Below are positions 56,391 to 64,000 of a stretch of 64,000 bases of DNA, one piece after another. Numbering within the stretch: position 1 is the stretch's first letter; each line of letters opens with the position of its first letter. Both the position numbers and the translations under genes were made by a program. The DNA is from Pseudomonas sediminis (GTDB lineage: Bacteria > Pseudomonadota > Gammaproteobacteria > Pseudomonadales > Pseudomonadaceae), in contig NZ_CP154631.1 of NCBI RefSeq assembly GCF_039555755.1, positions 806,001 to 870,000 of the forward strand, read 5' to 3'. The notes below the pieces were generated by a model. It made no database searches and was not told the DNA's origin. It saw only the letters and a list, made by a program, of their open reading frames with translations.

Positions 56391-56985
56391 AGGCAAGACC
56401 ATTCAAACCGCATCAATTGAAAGCACGAGAACTTTGCTTCTAGCAATAATTGACACCCCATCTAAGTACCTAGACGAACCCATTATAAGAGACTCACTTA
56501 TTAGCCAAGGCTCTCTGGCAAAACTCGAACTGGAAATCGATCTAGAAGGAGAGCCACTACGCATCCGCCCTCTAAGCATTAATACATTTAAGAAAAGATG
56601 CGAGGAGAGAATACCGGGTGGTTTTCCCGCAATAGATCGACTTCGCAAAAGTGCTGCACTGGCGATAAATAAGGAAGAACAGAAGCCGCCCAAGAAAAAC
56701 AACAGAACCAGAGAATCAATATTAGAGCAACTGGCGGAAGCGAATCTGAGCCTTGATGTACACAAACGCTCTAACTTGATACTCCTTCAAACACTATCTG
56801 ATGTTCGAAGCAAGTTAGACGGCGTCGTGAGCGCACAAGATGAAGCGACTCGGAAGGTGCGCGCGGCTGAAATCTTAAAACGTATAAGTGCGATAACCAG
56901 TCTCAACCCCGAAATGTACCAGATCCCGCCCATACAGAAAGCAGCGGTCGTGTCTATCGCAGCCAAAGGCAAGAAGAATGACTAA
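56377..56985 (+). CDS. Small coiled-coil protein of the recombinase operon
   Basis: This 202-residue charged protein has no recognised enzyme motif. Residues about 110-160 ('RTRESILEQLAEANLSLDVH' onward) look like a coiled coil, preceded by a lysine-rich linker 'EEQKPPKKNNR'. GAGGAA precedes the ATG, and it overlaps both neighbours. Position and character recall TnpC of Tn554, a small accessory protein next to two recombinases, but I see no clear sequence match. Confidence 0.75.
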   Translation: MKWDEGKTIQTASIESTRTLLLAIIDTPSKYLDEPIIRDSLISQGSLAKLELEIDLEGEPLRIRPLSINTFKKRCEERIPGGFPAIDRLRKSAALAINKEEQKPPKKNNRTRESILEQLAEANLSLDVHKRSNLILLQTLSDVRSKLDGVVSAQDEATRKVRAAEILKRISAITSLNPEMYQIPPIQKAAVVSIAAKGKKND

Positions 56986-58384
56986 AGAGTACCTCGTGGA
57001 GACGCTAGACCACGTTGATCTATTCCAGAGATACTCCGGCGGAAAGACGCGCAAGCACTCCTACTTCAGATTCCCATATATCAAGTGGCCAAACAAAGAG
57101 CCTTGCCACATCGCCAACCTTTACTTGTTACAACTGGCCGAAAAGCATGAGCAAATTTCTGCTGATGGACGTAGACAGGATAGTAAAGGAGGCACGATAG
57201 GTCAGTACGCCAGCTATATTAGCCAACTGATAAAACATTGCTGGCATCATAAGGTCGACCCATATCATATAAACGACAAGTTTTTTGAAGATTTCATTAT
57301 TGGTCTAATTGAAGAAGTCGATCCTAGAAAACCAGACAAGCCCAAAAGAAAAGACACCACCACCATTAACATTGGTAGAGAATGCTTGAAGTTTCTGACT
57401 TGGGTCGGCGAGTTCAATGGCGACCCTGGATTCGTTTCACCAAACGGCACGATCAAAATAACCACCGAGCATGCTGTTCGCACATTCAATAACCGACGCA
57501 AAGTAATTACAACAGCGTCACACAACTCGTTCCCTTTGCCATTTCGGGAACACACACGGAGCCCGATTCCCGAACACAATATTGATAAGATGGAGGAAGC
57601 CGTTCGCAGCAGTGACAAATCCGACTTCCTGAAGGCTAGGCATATCGCGCTAATCTCTCTTCTTCAACATACGGGCGCTCGGCGGGCTGAGATCGCGTCT
57701 TTAACGACCTCGGCGTTGAGAGAGGCTCAGCTGATGAAGTATCCGATGCTGAAACTTGTAACGCTTAAGCGCGGTGACGCGTTCATCCGAGAAGTACCGG
57801 TAAATGCAATTGCTTTAAATGAGGTGAAAAAATATCTAGCGGAACGTCAAAAGCTCATCAAACTCCACCCGCACAACAAGAATGATATCCTGTTTATATC
57901 CGACAGAACAGCAAAACCGATAGCGCCCGAGACTATCACTTCAATAATTTCGGAGATTAGAGATGCTGCTGGCATTGAAGAACAAGCATGCGCGCACATG
58001 TTCCGCCACGCCTTCATAACGAACCTATTTAGATTACTTGTTGAGCGGCACAAATTCGAAAGCAGGGATGAGTTCGAGGCAGCACTAATTAGTGATAAGG
58101 AGTTCCTGCGCAAAGTCAGAGAGTGGACAGGCCATAAGAGCATCGATTCGCTAAGGGACTACCTGACCAAGGTGTTCGAGGGTGACAGGAGCATAGGTGA
58201 TGCAGCTGAAAGCGTACACAAGACCAATACCCTACAGCTCTATCAGAAGAAATCAGATGCCCTTTATATCGAATTCAAGCTTAAAAAAATAACTTCAGAC
58301 GAGTTCATGCACCGTAGTGATGAGTTGATGGAGTTACGAGATCTAGAACTATCCAGGTATGACGGAAAGCCTAAATCTCGGTAA
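56978..58384 (+). CDS. Tyrosine recombinase (site-specific integrase)
   Basis: This 468-residue integrase has a complete catalytic set: arginine in 'LQHTGARRAEIASL', lysine in 'MLKLVTLKRGDAFIREVPV', HxxR in 'CAHMFRHAFITNLF', and GH plus tyrosine in 'VREWTGHKSIDSLRDYL'. The N-terminal SAM-like domain includes 'GQYASYISQLIKHCW'. The insertion after HxxR resembles recombinases of multi-gene trios such as gamma-mobile-trio GmtY, from memory. It overlaps the coiled-coil gene by 8 bases. With the 703-residue protein it gives two catalytic recombinases in one operon. Confidence 0.88.
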   Translation: MTKEYLVETLDHVDLFQRYSGGKTRKHSYFRFPYIKWPNKEPCHIANLYLLQLAEKHEQISADGRRQDSKGGTIGQYASYISQLIKHCWHHKVDPYHINDKFFEDFIIGLIEEVDPRKPDKPKRKDTTTINIGRECLKFLTWVGEFNGDPGFVSPNGTIKITTEHAVRTFNNRRKVITTASHNSFPLPFREHTRSPIPEHNIDKMEEAVRSSDKSDFLKARHIALISLLQHTGARRAEIASLTTSALREAQLMKYPMLKLVTLKRGDAFIREVPVNAIALNEVKKYLAERQKLIKLHPHNKNDILFISDRTAKPIAPETITSIISEIRDAAGIEEQACAHMFRHAFITNLFRLLVERHKFESRDEFEAALISDKEFLRKVREWTGHKSIDSLRDYLTKVFEGDRSIGDAAESVHKTNTLQLYQKKSDALYIEFKLKKITSDEFMHRSDELMELRDLELSRYDGKPKSR

Positions 58385-58470
58385 CGGCTATAGGTGAAGC
58401 ATGCCGCCTATTTCTTAATCGCGATATTGATGAGTACAGCGCCCTTCGTGCTTAAGCCCTCTGTAATGCT

Positions 58471-59115
58471 TTATTTTTGAGGCGTGCTCGCCGGTTCTAG
58501 CGGCGGGAAACACGGCCCAAACTCCTCGAACAACTTCCCTATGATTTGCCGTTCTGGCGGCACTCCGGCAATTACCTGAAGCAGACTTCCTGCGAGCCCT
58601 AATAGCCCATTGGAGTGCCTCACCTGCATGCACACTAACTCCACCGGGAACCCTCGGCCATGCCGATTTACCGCGTGAATTCCACCGTGGACGTATGAGC
58701 TCAAGGGGCGCCAGGAGTATTGCTTGAATTCCTTCAACTGCCCTACCGGGACATGGGGAGCATCCCGCTCAATCTCCTCGAGCATTCTGCTGAGCATTGG
58801 GATCTTATCCGCGCGCTTAGCTGATGCTTCGGTCAGCTCCGAAATGATCAACTCAGCTTCTGCATCCGTGGCGCAGTGAAATACCCAAATTGCCCTAACG
58901 AGCGACTCGAACTGAATACGGAGCAGGGCTGCAGAGGATGTGCAGAGCCTTGCGGCTACCAGGTACTTCAGGCTTCGCGCGTGCTCAAACCCCAAGCTTG
59001 TGATCGTGAGTACAGCCCTTACTCGAACAGAGTCGACGGGCATCAGCAGTGTGAACAGTGACCCTATGCGTTCTTCAAGCTTTGCTGACTGAGAAAGAAG
59101 ATTATCGAGATCCAT
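58471..59115 (-). CDS. Hypothetical protein (DUF6988-like)
   Basis: This 214-residue, mostly helical soluble-looking protein has an arginine in 'SAALLRIQFESLVRAIWV' and 'LSSYVHGGIHAVNRHGRGFP' near the C-terminus. This pattern I associate loosely with DUF6988 cargo proteins. AAGGAGCG precedes the ATG at 59115. It is the first cargo gene, facing the recombinase operon. No catalytic motif is clear; a nucleic-acid or defence role is speculation. Confidence 0.7.
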   Translation of the reverse strand: MDLDNLLSQSAKLEERIGSLFTLLMPVDSVRVRAVLTITSLGFEHARSLKYLVAARLCTSSAALLRIQFESLVRAIWVFHCATDAEAELIISELTEASAKRADKIPMLSRMLEEIERDAPHVPVGQLKEFKQYSWRPLSSYVHGGIHAVNRHGRGFPVELVCMQVRHSNGLLGLAGSLLQVIAGVPPERQIIGKLFEEFGPCFPPLEPASTPQK

Positions 59116-59246
59116 GACGCTCCTTGTCGCCAATCGGAGAGAGCTAGCCGCTGCGGACACAGCGTATGAGCGAGCTCCCCTTCAACAGCAGCGACCTACC
59201 ATTTCGATCTGGTTGACCCTATCGATCATCCAGTGGAATGGCCTAT

Positions 59247-59705
59247 CTACTCGTACGTTTTATGCCAGAGACGCCCGACTGCAGAAGTCGAAATGCCGAG
59301 CAAAGCGGCTGTCTCACTCTGCGTTGCCCCTGCCCTTTTTTGTGCCTGAACCGCCTCCCACCTTTTATGTGTTCTGCTCGCCATAGTGGAAGCGCTTTGC
59401 TCTGGTTCAGCGGGCAGCAAAGCATTCGCAAGCCCAAGTTCCTCGAGCTCAGCAAGGGCATTCCGTAGTACCTGCCGTGCTGGTCGCCTCTCGTCGGCAG
59501 CAAACACTAACGCGAGGAAAGTCATCGGCTGGATGCCCAGTGCGTCGCTGATCTCTGCAGCTGATTCGACCGTAGCCGAGCGCTGCGCCGTTTCGAGGCG
59601 GCTCAAATACGATTGGTCGATTGTTTGTGCGGCCTCGCGCTGGGATCGCCCCAGGCCGACTCTTACTTGCTGAAGCGCAGCTGCGAAGGCTTTGCGCAAT
59701 GACAT
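59247..59705 (-). CDS. XRE-type regulator with a second C-terminal HTH
   Basis: This 152-residue protein has an N-terminal XRE HTH, 'GRSQREAAQTIDQSYLSRLE', and a separate C-terminal HTH, 'ATQSETAALLGISTSAVGRL', of the resolvase/Hin-like type, joined by an alanine-rich helix. Having two DNA-binding motifs in so small a protein is unusual. GAGAGG precedes the ATG at 59705. Palindromes just upstream (59715-59727 and 59748-59783) are candidate self-regulatory sites. Confidence 0.83.
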   Translation of the reverse strand: MSLRKAFAAALQQVRVGLGRSQREAAQTIDQSYLSRLETAQRSATVESAAEISDALGIQPMTFLALVFAADERRPARQVLRNALAELEELGLANALLPAEPEQSASTMASRTHKRWEAVQAQKRAGATQSETAALLGISTSAVGRLWHKTYE

Positions 59706-59714
59706 ACGGCTGCC

Positions 59715-59783
59715 TCTCAAAAAGAGACGATATGCAACGTTTGCGCTATCCCACTCAAATGCTTATAGTCATCAAAGTGGGAT
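59715..59783. promoter_or_regulatory. Candidate operator region of the two-HTH regulator
   Basis: It contains TCTC-AAAAA-GAGA (59715-59727, over the regulator's ribosome site) and an 8-base inverted repeat ATCCCACT/AGTGGGAT (59748-59783). These are plausible binding sites for the adjacent XRE protein; this is inferred from symmetry and position only. Confidence 0.45.
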
Positions 59784-59799
59784 TCACGGAGGTGAGACC

Positions 59800-59874
59800 T
59801 TGGGATTTTCATCGCGCGCACTCGAAGCCTTTGCCCTTGCTTCGCGCCTTGGGAGCGCAGAAGCAGCGTAAACA
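59800..59874 (+). CDS. Possible 24-residue leader-type ORF
   Basis: A TTG start is preceded by a near-ideal GGAGGTGA (59788-59795). It reads 'GFSSRALEAFALASRLGSA' and stops at 59872-59874. It lies just right of the inverted repeat and upstream of the next hypothetical gene. It could be a leader peptide or chance; only the ribosome site supports it. Confidence 0.3.
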
Positions 59875-59988
59875 TTTATAGGAAATTGACAGGATCCTAA
59901 CGCAGAGAACTGTCTTTCCACTAGGCCAAACCAGAACGTGCTGATGGGGCTGCTGCCCATCTCACGAGCAAGTAACTGGGGTTCCTCC

Positions 59989-60435
59989 ATGTTCAAAACA
60001 CACGAAAGCGTCGGGGTAGATTTCCTCGGTCAACACGGCGACGGGTATCGCCACTGGCGCCTGGTTGAAAGAGACCTGAATCAAGTCTGGTTCCATCTCA
60101 CAGTAAGCTTTCAAGAAAGCGGGAAGACACGAGTGAAGTCCGTCTTCCCAAACGACGTTGCCATCCTCGCGCACCTGGTTTCGCAAGCGGATGAAGAGAT
60201 AGATGTGCTGTGCGTGCAGGCTGTTTTGCCGCCCCACGTCACCGGCAAAAATCGGTGGGTAATGATTCCGCTAACACTGCTTGAAGTGGCACACACCAAA
60301 ACCGGTGAGCCGGTAAATATCTTTCACGCCGAAGATGGCGAAACATTTTCCGACCCACCACTTCCGCCCAAGTTGCTGCTTTCACTCGACGACAGGAAGA
60401 CGCTCTATTTCAAGAGCCCATTACGCCAGTCATAA
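59989..60435 (+). CDS. Hypothetical protein of the island
   Basis: This 148-residue protein begins 'MFKTHESVGVDFLGQHGDG' and has several beta-strand-like stretches ('NQVWFHLTVSF', 'NRWVMIPLTLLEVA'). It has no signal peptide or known motif. The start at 59989 is my choice; an in-frame ATG at 59944 would add 15 residues. It is on the same strand and 7 bases before the IS-split gene, which suggests a two-gene unit. Function unknown. Confidence 0.6.
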   Translation: MFKTHESVGVDFLGQHGDGYRHWRLVERDLNQVWFHLTVSFQESGKTRVKSVFPNDVAILAHLVSQADEEIDVLCVQAVLPPHVTGKNRWVMIPLTLLEVAHTKTGEPVNIFHAEDGETFSDPPLPPKLLLSLDDRKTLYFKSPLRQS

Positions 60436-60442
60436 CTCTGAC

Positions 60443-60543
60443 ATGAGCCTTGCCTCCAGGAGTTCGCTTGTGGCCAGAAAACTACCGCCCGATCTTAGCT
60501 CTGTATGTTCGTCGATCCCTCTCTCGCAGAACGATGCCACTAG
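60443..60543 (+). pseudogene. 5' part of a cargo gene split by the IS21 element
   Basis: It encodes 'MSLASRSSLVARKLPP' and on to 'SQNDAT', then is cut within a serine codon by the insertion. The last 9 bases (60535-60543) are one copy of the target duplication. Joined to 63158-63431 it makes an intact 124-codon ORF. Confidence 0.85.
60535..60543. repeat. Target site duplication, left copy (TGCCACTAG)
   Basis: This 9-base direct repeat is identical to 63149-63157 and immediately abuts the left end of the IS21-family element. Confidence 0.9.
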
Positions 60544-60737
60544 TGTTGGCGCTGATGGAAAATTGACCCACCCTGCCGATTGAAATTTGACCCAGGGCGG
60601 ATTGCTGATTTTGTTACCAGCAACTGTGGATAAGTCTACCAGCGCAGCTGCTTTTGAACCCACTCCCTCGCTGTCCCAGTTCAGCTGTTGAAGACCTGCC
60701 ACATGCAGCCATGCAGCAGGCCGTCGTCACCATGAAA

Positions 60738-61541
60738 TCAGAACGACTCATCGTCCTCCGGTTCCTGGCCGCCCTTACGCTTTCGCTCCCGTGATTTGAT
60801 CTTGGCCTGGGCCGCCAAGCTACTGTGTTGCAGGCGATAGGACTCGTTACCGGTTTCGACGATGTGGCAGTGGTGGGTCAGCCGATCCAGCAGGGCGGTG
60901 GTCATCTTGGCGTCGCCGAACACGCTCGACCATTCGGCGAAGCTCAGGTTGGTGGTGATCACCACGCTGGTGTGTTCGTACAGCTTGGACAGCAGGTGAA
61001 ACAGCAACGCACCGCCAGCCTGGCTGAACGGCAGATAACCCAGTTCGTCGAGGATGACCAGATCCATGCGCAGCAGTGCCTGGGCGATCCGCCCGGCTTT
61101 GCCGTCGTGTTTTTCGCGCTCCAGCAGATTGACCAGATCGACCGTGGAGTAGAAGCGCACGCGCTTGCCATGCCGGGTGATGCCGGACACGGCCAGCGCG
61201 GTGGCTAGGTGGGTTTTACCGGTGCCTGGCCCACCGATCAGCACCACGTTCTGCGCGGTGTCGGTAAAGGCCAGGCTGGCCAGCTCGCTGATCAGGCGTG
61301 CGTCGGCGCTAGAGGCGTTGAAATCGAAGCTGGCCAGATCGCGGTGCATCGGCAGCTTGGCCATGTTCATCTGGTGGCTCACCGAGCGCATGGCGCGATC
61401 TGTGTGCTCTTGTTCCAGCAGGTGTTCGAGCAGCCACTTGGACGAGGCTGTGTTCGACTCACCCTGTGCAGTTAACTCCGCCCAGGCCGTGGCCATGCCG
61501 TGCAGGCGCAGCTCCTTGAGTTCCGCCATCAAATCACGCAT
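60738..61541 (-). CDS. istB: IS21 helper ATPase
   Basis: This 267-residue AAA+ protein has Walker A '[17 protein letters not shown]' and Walker B '[14 protein letters not shown]'. It is related to DnaC-type helicase loaders and selects target DNA for IstA. It starts at 61541, overlapping the istA stop by 8 bases. It has a basic tail '[13 protein letters not shown]'. Confidence 0.95.
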   Translation of the reverse strand: MRDLMAELKELRLHGMATAWAELTAQGESNTASSKWLLEHLLEQEHTDRAMRSVSHQMNMAKLPMHRDLASFDFNASSADARLISELASLAFTDTAQNVVLIGGPGTGKTHLATALAVSGITRHGKRVRFYSTVDLVNLLEREKHDGKAGRIAQALLRMDLVILDELGYLPFSQAGGALLFHLLSKLYEHTSVVITTNLSFAEWSSVFGDAKMTTALLDRLTHHCHIVETGNESYRLQHSSLAAQAKIKSRERKRKGGQEPEDDESF

Positions 61542-63042
61542 GACCGACCTCCTCGGCCTGGCCACGCAGGCGGTCGTAGCGCGCCGTGTTAGCGACGGGG
61601 GCTTCCTTGAGCGACAAGTGGGTTTCGACGCTGGGTGGTGGTTCGGTCGCGGCCAGGCGCGCCACGACATTGAGGATGTGTTCGGCGCTCAGGCTGCCGC
61701 TTTCCAGTACCAGCTCAACAGCCACCAACACCGCATCGAGCCCGGCGACCGGTACGGCAGCCAGAACTTGCGCCATGATCCGGTCACCGCCGGCATGACG
61801 CCCCAGACCGTGCTTAAGTTGACGCAGCGGCGCCGGCAGATCAGCAAAGGGCGCGCCGTTGCGCAGCGCACCGGGCTTGCGTTCGATCAGCGGGAGGTAG
61901 TGCTGCCAGTCATAGCTGACCTGGTCGCGATCCAGCAAGCGGACATGGCTGGCGATCAGCGCGTCGTCAGCCACCACCTCGATTCGCGTCGGATACAAAC
62001 GGCTGCTGACCCACTTACCCGCGTACTCACACGGCACCGAGTAGCGGTTGCGCCCGACGCTGACCAGGCAGGTGCTGGAGACCCGCGCAGGCCGCTCGAC
62101 GTAACCGTCGAATGGCGCTGGCACAGGCATCAGTTCAGCGCGCTCCAACTCAAGCACTTCGGCCACACTCAGCCCGCTGTATTGAGGGTGCGTCAGCTCG
62201 TTCCAAAGCGCGCGGCAGCGCTGGCCCAGCCAGGCATTGAGTTCCTCGAAGGAGTGAAACTGACAGTCCTGGGCGTCTAGCCAGATACGCCTGCGGCTGT
62301 CTTGCACGTTCTTTTCAACGATGCCCTTTTCCCAACCAGCGGCGACGTTGCAGAAGTCCGGATCGAACAGGTAATGCGCGCACATCACCGCAAAGCGTGC
62401 ATTCACCGCCCGGCCTTTGCCCTTATTGACCTTGTCGACGGCGGTCTTCATGTTGTCGTAGATGCCCCGGCGCGGCACGCCGCCCAAGGCGCCGAACGAG
62501 CGTGTATGGGCGTCAAATAACATCTCATGGCCCTGGCTCGGATACGCCACAAGCCAGAACGCACGGCTGGCACACAGCTTCAGATGTGCCACCTGCATAC
62601 GCCGGTAAATGCCGCCGACCAGCAAGCCTTCCTCGCTCCAGTCAAACTGAAACGCCTCGCCAAGAGCAAAGGTCAGCGGCACAAAGGCCTGCGACGCCTT
62701 GCCCTGTCCCCCTCGCCAGGCACGGATAAACGCGGTGAGCTGGCTGTAGCCACCGTCATAACCATCGGCTTTGATTTGCGCCAACAGCGCCTTGGCACTG
62801 CGCCGCTGTTGCTTGGGGCGCAGCGAATCGGCTTTTAGCGCCTGCTCTAGCGTGGCGTGAAAAGGGCTGAGTTTGTTAAAGATCGCGCGGCGTTGGTACA
62901 CCGGCTGCTTGGCCTCAGGTGCTCTGACCCACTTGCGAATCGTGTTGCGCGCCAGCCCGGTGCGCTTGGCTATCTCATGCAGCGACAGCTTGTCGCGGAA
63001 ATACATCCGCCGAATTTTGCCCATCATTTCCATACTGATCAC
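61534..63042 (-). CDS. istA: IS21 transposase
   Basis: This 502-residue DDE transposase has an N-terminal HTH '[20 protein letters not shown]'. The DDE core has D in '[11 protein letters not shown]', D in '[10 protein letters not shown]' and E in '[12 protein letters not shown]'. The C-terminal beta-barrel and basic region follow. The start near 63042 is about 106 bases inside the right IS end. Confidence 0.95.
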   Translation of the reverse strand: MISMEMMGKIRRMYFRDKLSLHEIAKRTGLARNTIRKWVRAPEAKQPVYQRRAIFNKLSPFHATLEQALKADSLRPKQQRRSAKALLAQIKADGYDGGYSQLTAFIRAWRGGQGKASQAFVPLTFALGEAFQFDWSEEGLLVGGIYRRMQVAHLKLCASRAFWLVAYPSQGHEMLFDAHTRSFGALGGVPRRGIYDNMKTAVDKVNKGKGRAVNARFAVMCAHYLFDPDFCNVAAGWEKGIVEKNVQDSRRRIWLDAQDCQFHSFEELNAWLGQRCRALWNELTHPQYSGLSVAEVLELERAELMPVPAPFDGYVERPARVSSTCLVSVGRNRYSVPCEYAGKWVSSRLYPTRIEVVADDALIASHVRLLDRDQVSYDWQHYLPLIERKPGALRNGAPFADLPAPLRQLKHGLGRHAGGDRIMAQVLAAVPVAGLDAVLVAVELVLESGSLSAEHILNVVARLAATEPPPSVETHLSLKEAPVANTARYDRLRGQAEEVGHA

Positions 63043-63148
63043 CCTGTGTTCTCCTGCTCAAAAATTGAGCAGAAGCAGTTGAACACCTGGGTCAGTTTTC
63101 AGTCGGCAGAACAGCCTCTACTGGGTCAGTTTTCGGTCAGCGGCAACA

Positions 63149-63157
63149 TGCCACTAG
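63149..63157. repeat. Target site duplication, right copy (TGCCACTAG)
   Basis: It is identical to 60535-60543 and immediately outside the IS right end. Confidence 0.9.
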
Positions 63158-63431
63158 CCTAGAAAGAGCTGCCCGCCATGAATTTAGTCAGCCAGTAACC
63201 GCCTATCTGACGTCCGTCTATTTCGTGGACAAGATAAGCTTGGGCATCGTTTGGGGGCATGACAGAGATGATGAAAGCGGCCGATTTGCTAATGGTCACC
63301 GAATCCATACCTCCCATGTGCTCGGCATCGAGCGCGACGGTGAGTTCCCTGTGATCCTCACGCTCAATAGTCGCTATGTGCTGATCTCGCTTCATCCCCA
63401 GTACGTTACACCTGTTTCAAGTGTCCACTGA
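63158..63431 (+). pseudogene. 3' part of the cargo gene split by the IS21 element
   Basis: It continues the frame from 60443-60543 (codon AG|C) and encodes 'LERAARHEFSQPVTAYL', then 'DKISLGIVWGHDRDD' and 'GHRIHTSHVLGIERDG', to a stop at 63429-63431. The family is not recognised. It sits 15 bases before an XRE regulator, an arrangement seen in toxin-antitoxin-like pairs, though this is speculation. Confidence 0.83.
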
Positions 63432-63446
63432 TATAGGGCCAAACTA

Positions 63447-63830
63447 ATGGATGTTTTTGAAGCAGGTGATTACTACGAGCGGCTGATACAAGCCACCCAG
63501 GACGGCCAGCTTGTACATCTCGAAGAGGTTGTTACCTGCCTACGTGAGCACGTAACCGAGTGGTCTCAAGAAGTGTTCGCCAGAGCATGCAAAATCCCTC
63601 TTTCTACCTTGCAGGGCATCGAAAACGGCACCTCAGAACTAAGTGTTGATCAGCTCAACGCGATCTTGATGGTGTTCGGCCTGCAAATCGGAATCGCACC
63701 TTACCACCCCGGCCAGTTCACGCCCTTGCCAGAGCGAGTAAAGGCTCGACGCAATCAGGTCTTCACGTTTAAGAGCTCGCCTCAAGCAACCCGAGACATA
63801 GCGCGTGAAGAAACCGATGACAGTCAATGA
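63447..63830 (+). CDS. XRE-type helix-turn-helix protein (antitoxin-like)
   Basis: This 127-residue protein carries its HTH in 'SQEVFARACKIPLSTLQGIE', with 'LNAILMVFGLQIGIAP' after it. The C-terminus is basic then acidic. It could repress its own operon, which would include the IS-split gene just upstream. A true partner toxin is not shown. Confidence 0.78.
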   Translation: MDVFEAGDYYERLIQATQDGQLVHLEEVVTCLREHVTEWSQEVFARACKIPLSTLQGIENGTSELSVDQLNAILMVFGLQIGIAPYHPGQFTPLPERVKARRNQVFTFKSSPQATRDIAREETDDSQ

Positions 63831-63902
63831 GCGCGGGGGCTTCTCTGATACGGAGGGTTACCTACAGCCTGTTCTGACGACGAATCACCGTGAGAGATAC
63901 TC

Positions 63903-64000
63903 ATGAAAAATAAGTTTCCAGATAGCAGCGAAGACGAGCGTGTGATCCTCGACTTTTTGTCCAACGACACCGAGCATGACCAACAAAAGCCTCAGAACCG
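63903..64000 (+). CDS. Partial ORF at the window end
   Basis: An ATG with a nearby GAGAG opens 'MKNKFPDSSEDERVILDFL', a strongly acidic start that runs off the window. It is too short to assign. It is 72 bases after the XRE gene on the same strand. Confidence 0.5.
   Translation, partial: MKNKFPDSSEDERVILDFLSNDTEHDQQKPQN

Larger units (their letters stand above)
60544..63148 (-). mobile_element. Complete IS21-family insertion sequence (2605 bp)
   Basis: The ends are inverted repeats: TGTTGGCGCTGATGGAAAA at the left and TGTTGCCGCTGACCGAAAA read inward from the right. Each is followed by a second internal copy of the 'GAAA..TGACCCA' terminal motif, typical of the multiple repeats at IS21 ends. 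It contains istA and istB, overlapping by 8 bases, and is flanked by a 9-base direct repeat. There are no frameshifts, so it looks recently inserted and active. Confidence 0.95.
51946..64000. mobile_element. Integrative genomic island inserted in hrpB (left end in window, right end beyond)
   Basis: At 51946 the sequence changes abruptly from high-GC hrpB to visibly AT-richer DNA with different codon use. Close to the border lie tandem 'TTGTCAT' copies (51960-51977) and an inverted pair GATCATT/AATGATC, possible recombinase sites. Next come four overlapping recombinase-module genes, then unrelated cargo and an IS21 element. At least 12 kb is within the window. Insertion in a motif-encoding conserved site of a core gene is typical of tyrosine-recombinase elements. 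Confidence 0.88.

Noticed and set aside
52034..58384. Direct assignment of the recombinase operon as a gamma-mobile-trio
   Set aside because: One recombinase resembles GmtY in its active-site layout, but the small coiled-coil protein does not look like GmtX as I remember it and there are two large proteins instead of one, so the name is not justified by sequence reading alone.
61165..62280. Plus-strand open frame opposite istA/istB
   Set aside because: The IS21 genes on the minus strand carry all diagnostic motifs; this frame has none.

Overview
The window looks like a chromosome segment of a high-GC gammaproteobacterium of the genus Pseudomonas. The basis is a purine uptake and deamination block that I recall as matching the PA0136-PA0148 neighbourhood of P. 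aeruginosa, a ttgR/ttgABC efflux locus with a recognisable TtgR operator, a TonB-type copper receptor cluster, and many REP/REPIN hairpins with the GTAGGAGCGGCTTCAGCCGC core, one pair of which flanks its own RayT transposase. I recognise the species group only loosely; P. mendocina/oleovorans-like is a guess.

Layout. 1-9.4 kb: a nucleoside/purine ABC importer (ATPase cut by the window edge, two permeases, a BMP-type binding protein), 8-oxoguanine deaminase, a 2-oxoglutarate/Fe(II) oxygenase and adenine deaminase, with RayT and REPINs between them. 9.4-15.4 kb: a small PepSY/cytochrome b561 pair, then a copper cluster (OprC-like receptor, DUF2946, PCu(A)C chaperone, PepSY membrane protein, second DUF2946-like protein). 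15.5-18.4 kb: a LysR regulator divergent from a quinol monooxygenase/zinc-type oxidoreductase pair, and a 60-codon gene between two copies of a hairpin repeat. 18.5-25.1 kb: ttgR and ttgABC with operator and terminator. 25.2-51.9 kb: housekeeping and accessory genes, including an AraC/acyl-CoA synthetase pair, a tightly overlapping HAD-tesB-SagB-GNAT operon, hemolysin III, a yellow/MRJP-like protein, a histone-deacetylase-like protein, a receiver-CheC protein with a PAS partner, a DEAD-box helicase, nucleases, a decayed substrate-binding protein gene, and a TlpA-type protein.

51.9-64 kb is a lower-GC mobile island inserted in the helicase gene hrpB, exactly at the DEAH-box motif II. Its left end carries four overlapping genes: a large tyrosine-recombinase-fold protein lacking catalytic residues, a large catalytic-type recombinase, a small coiled-coil protein and a second catalytic recombinase. 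Cargo follows: a hypothetical protein, a regulator with two HTH motifs, small unknown genes and a further XRE-type regulator. A complete IS21-family element (60544-63148, 9-bp target duplication) has split one cargo gene, and joining the flanks restores its frame exactly. The right end of the island lies outside the window.

Two two-gene blocks of the core region (araC-acyl-CoA synthetase; hemolysin III-MRJP) are each bounded by imperfect direct repeats made of pieces of neighbouring genes. This looks like the footprint of DNA gained by homologous integration of a circular molecule.
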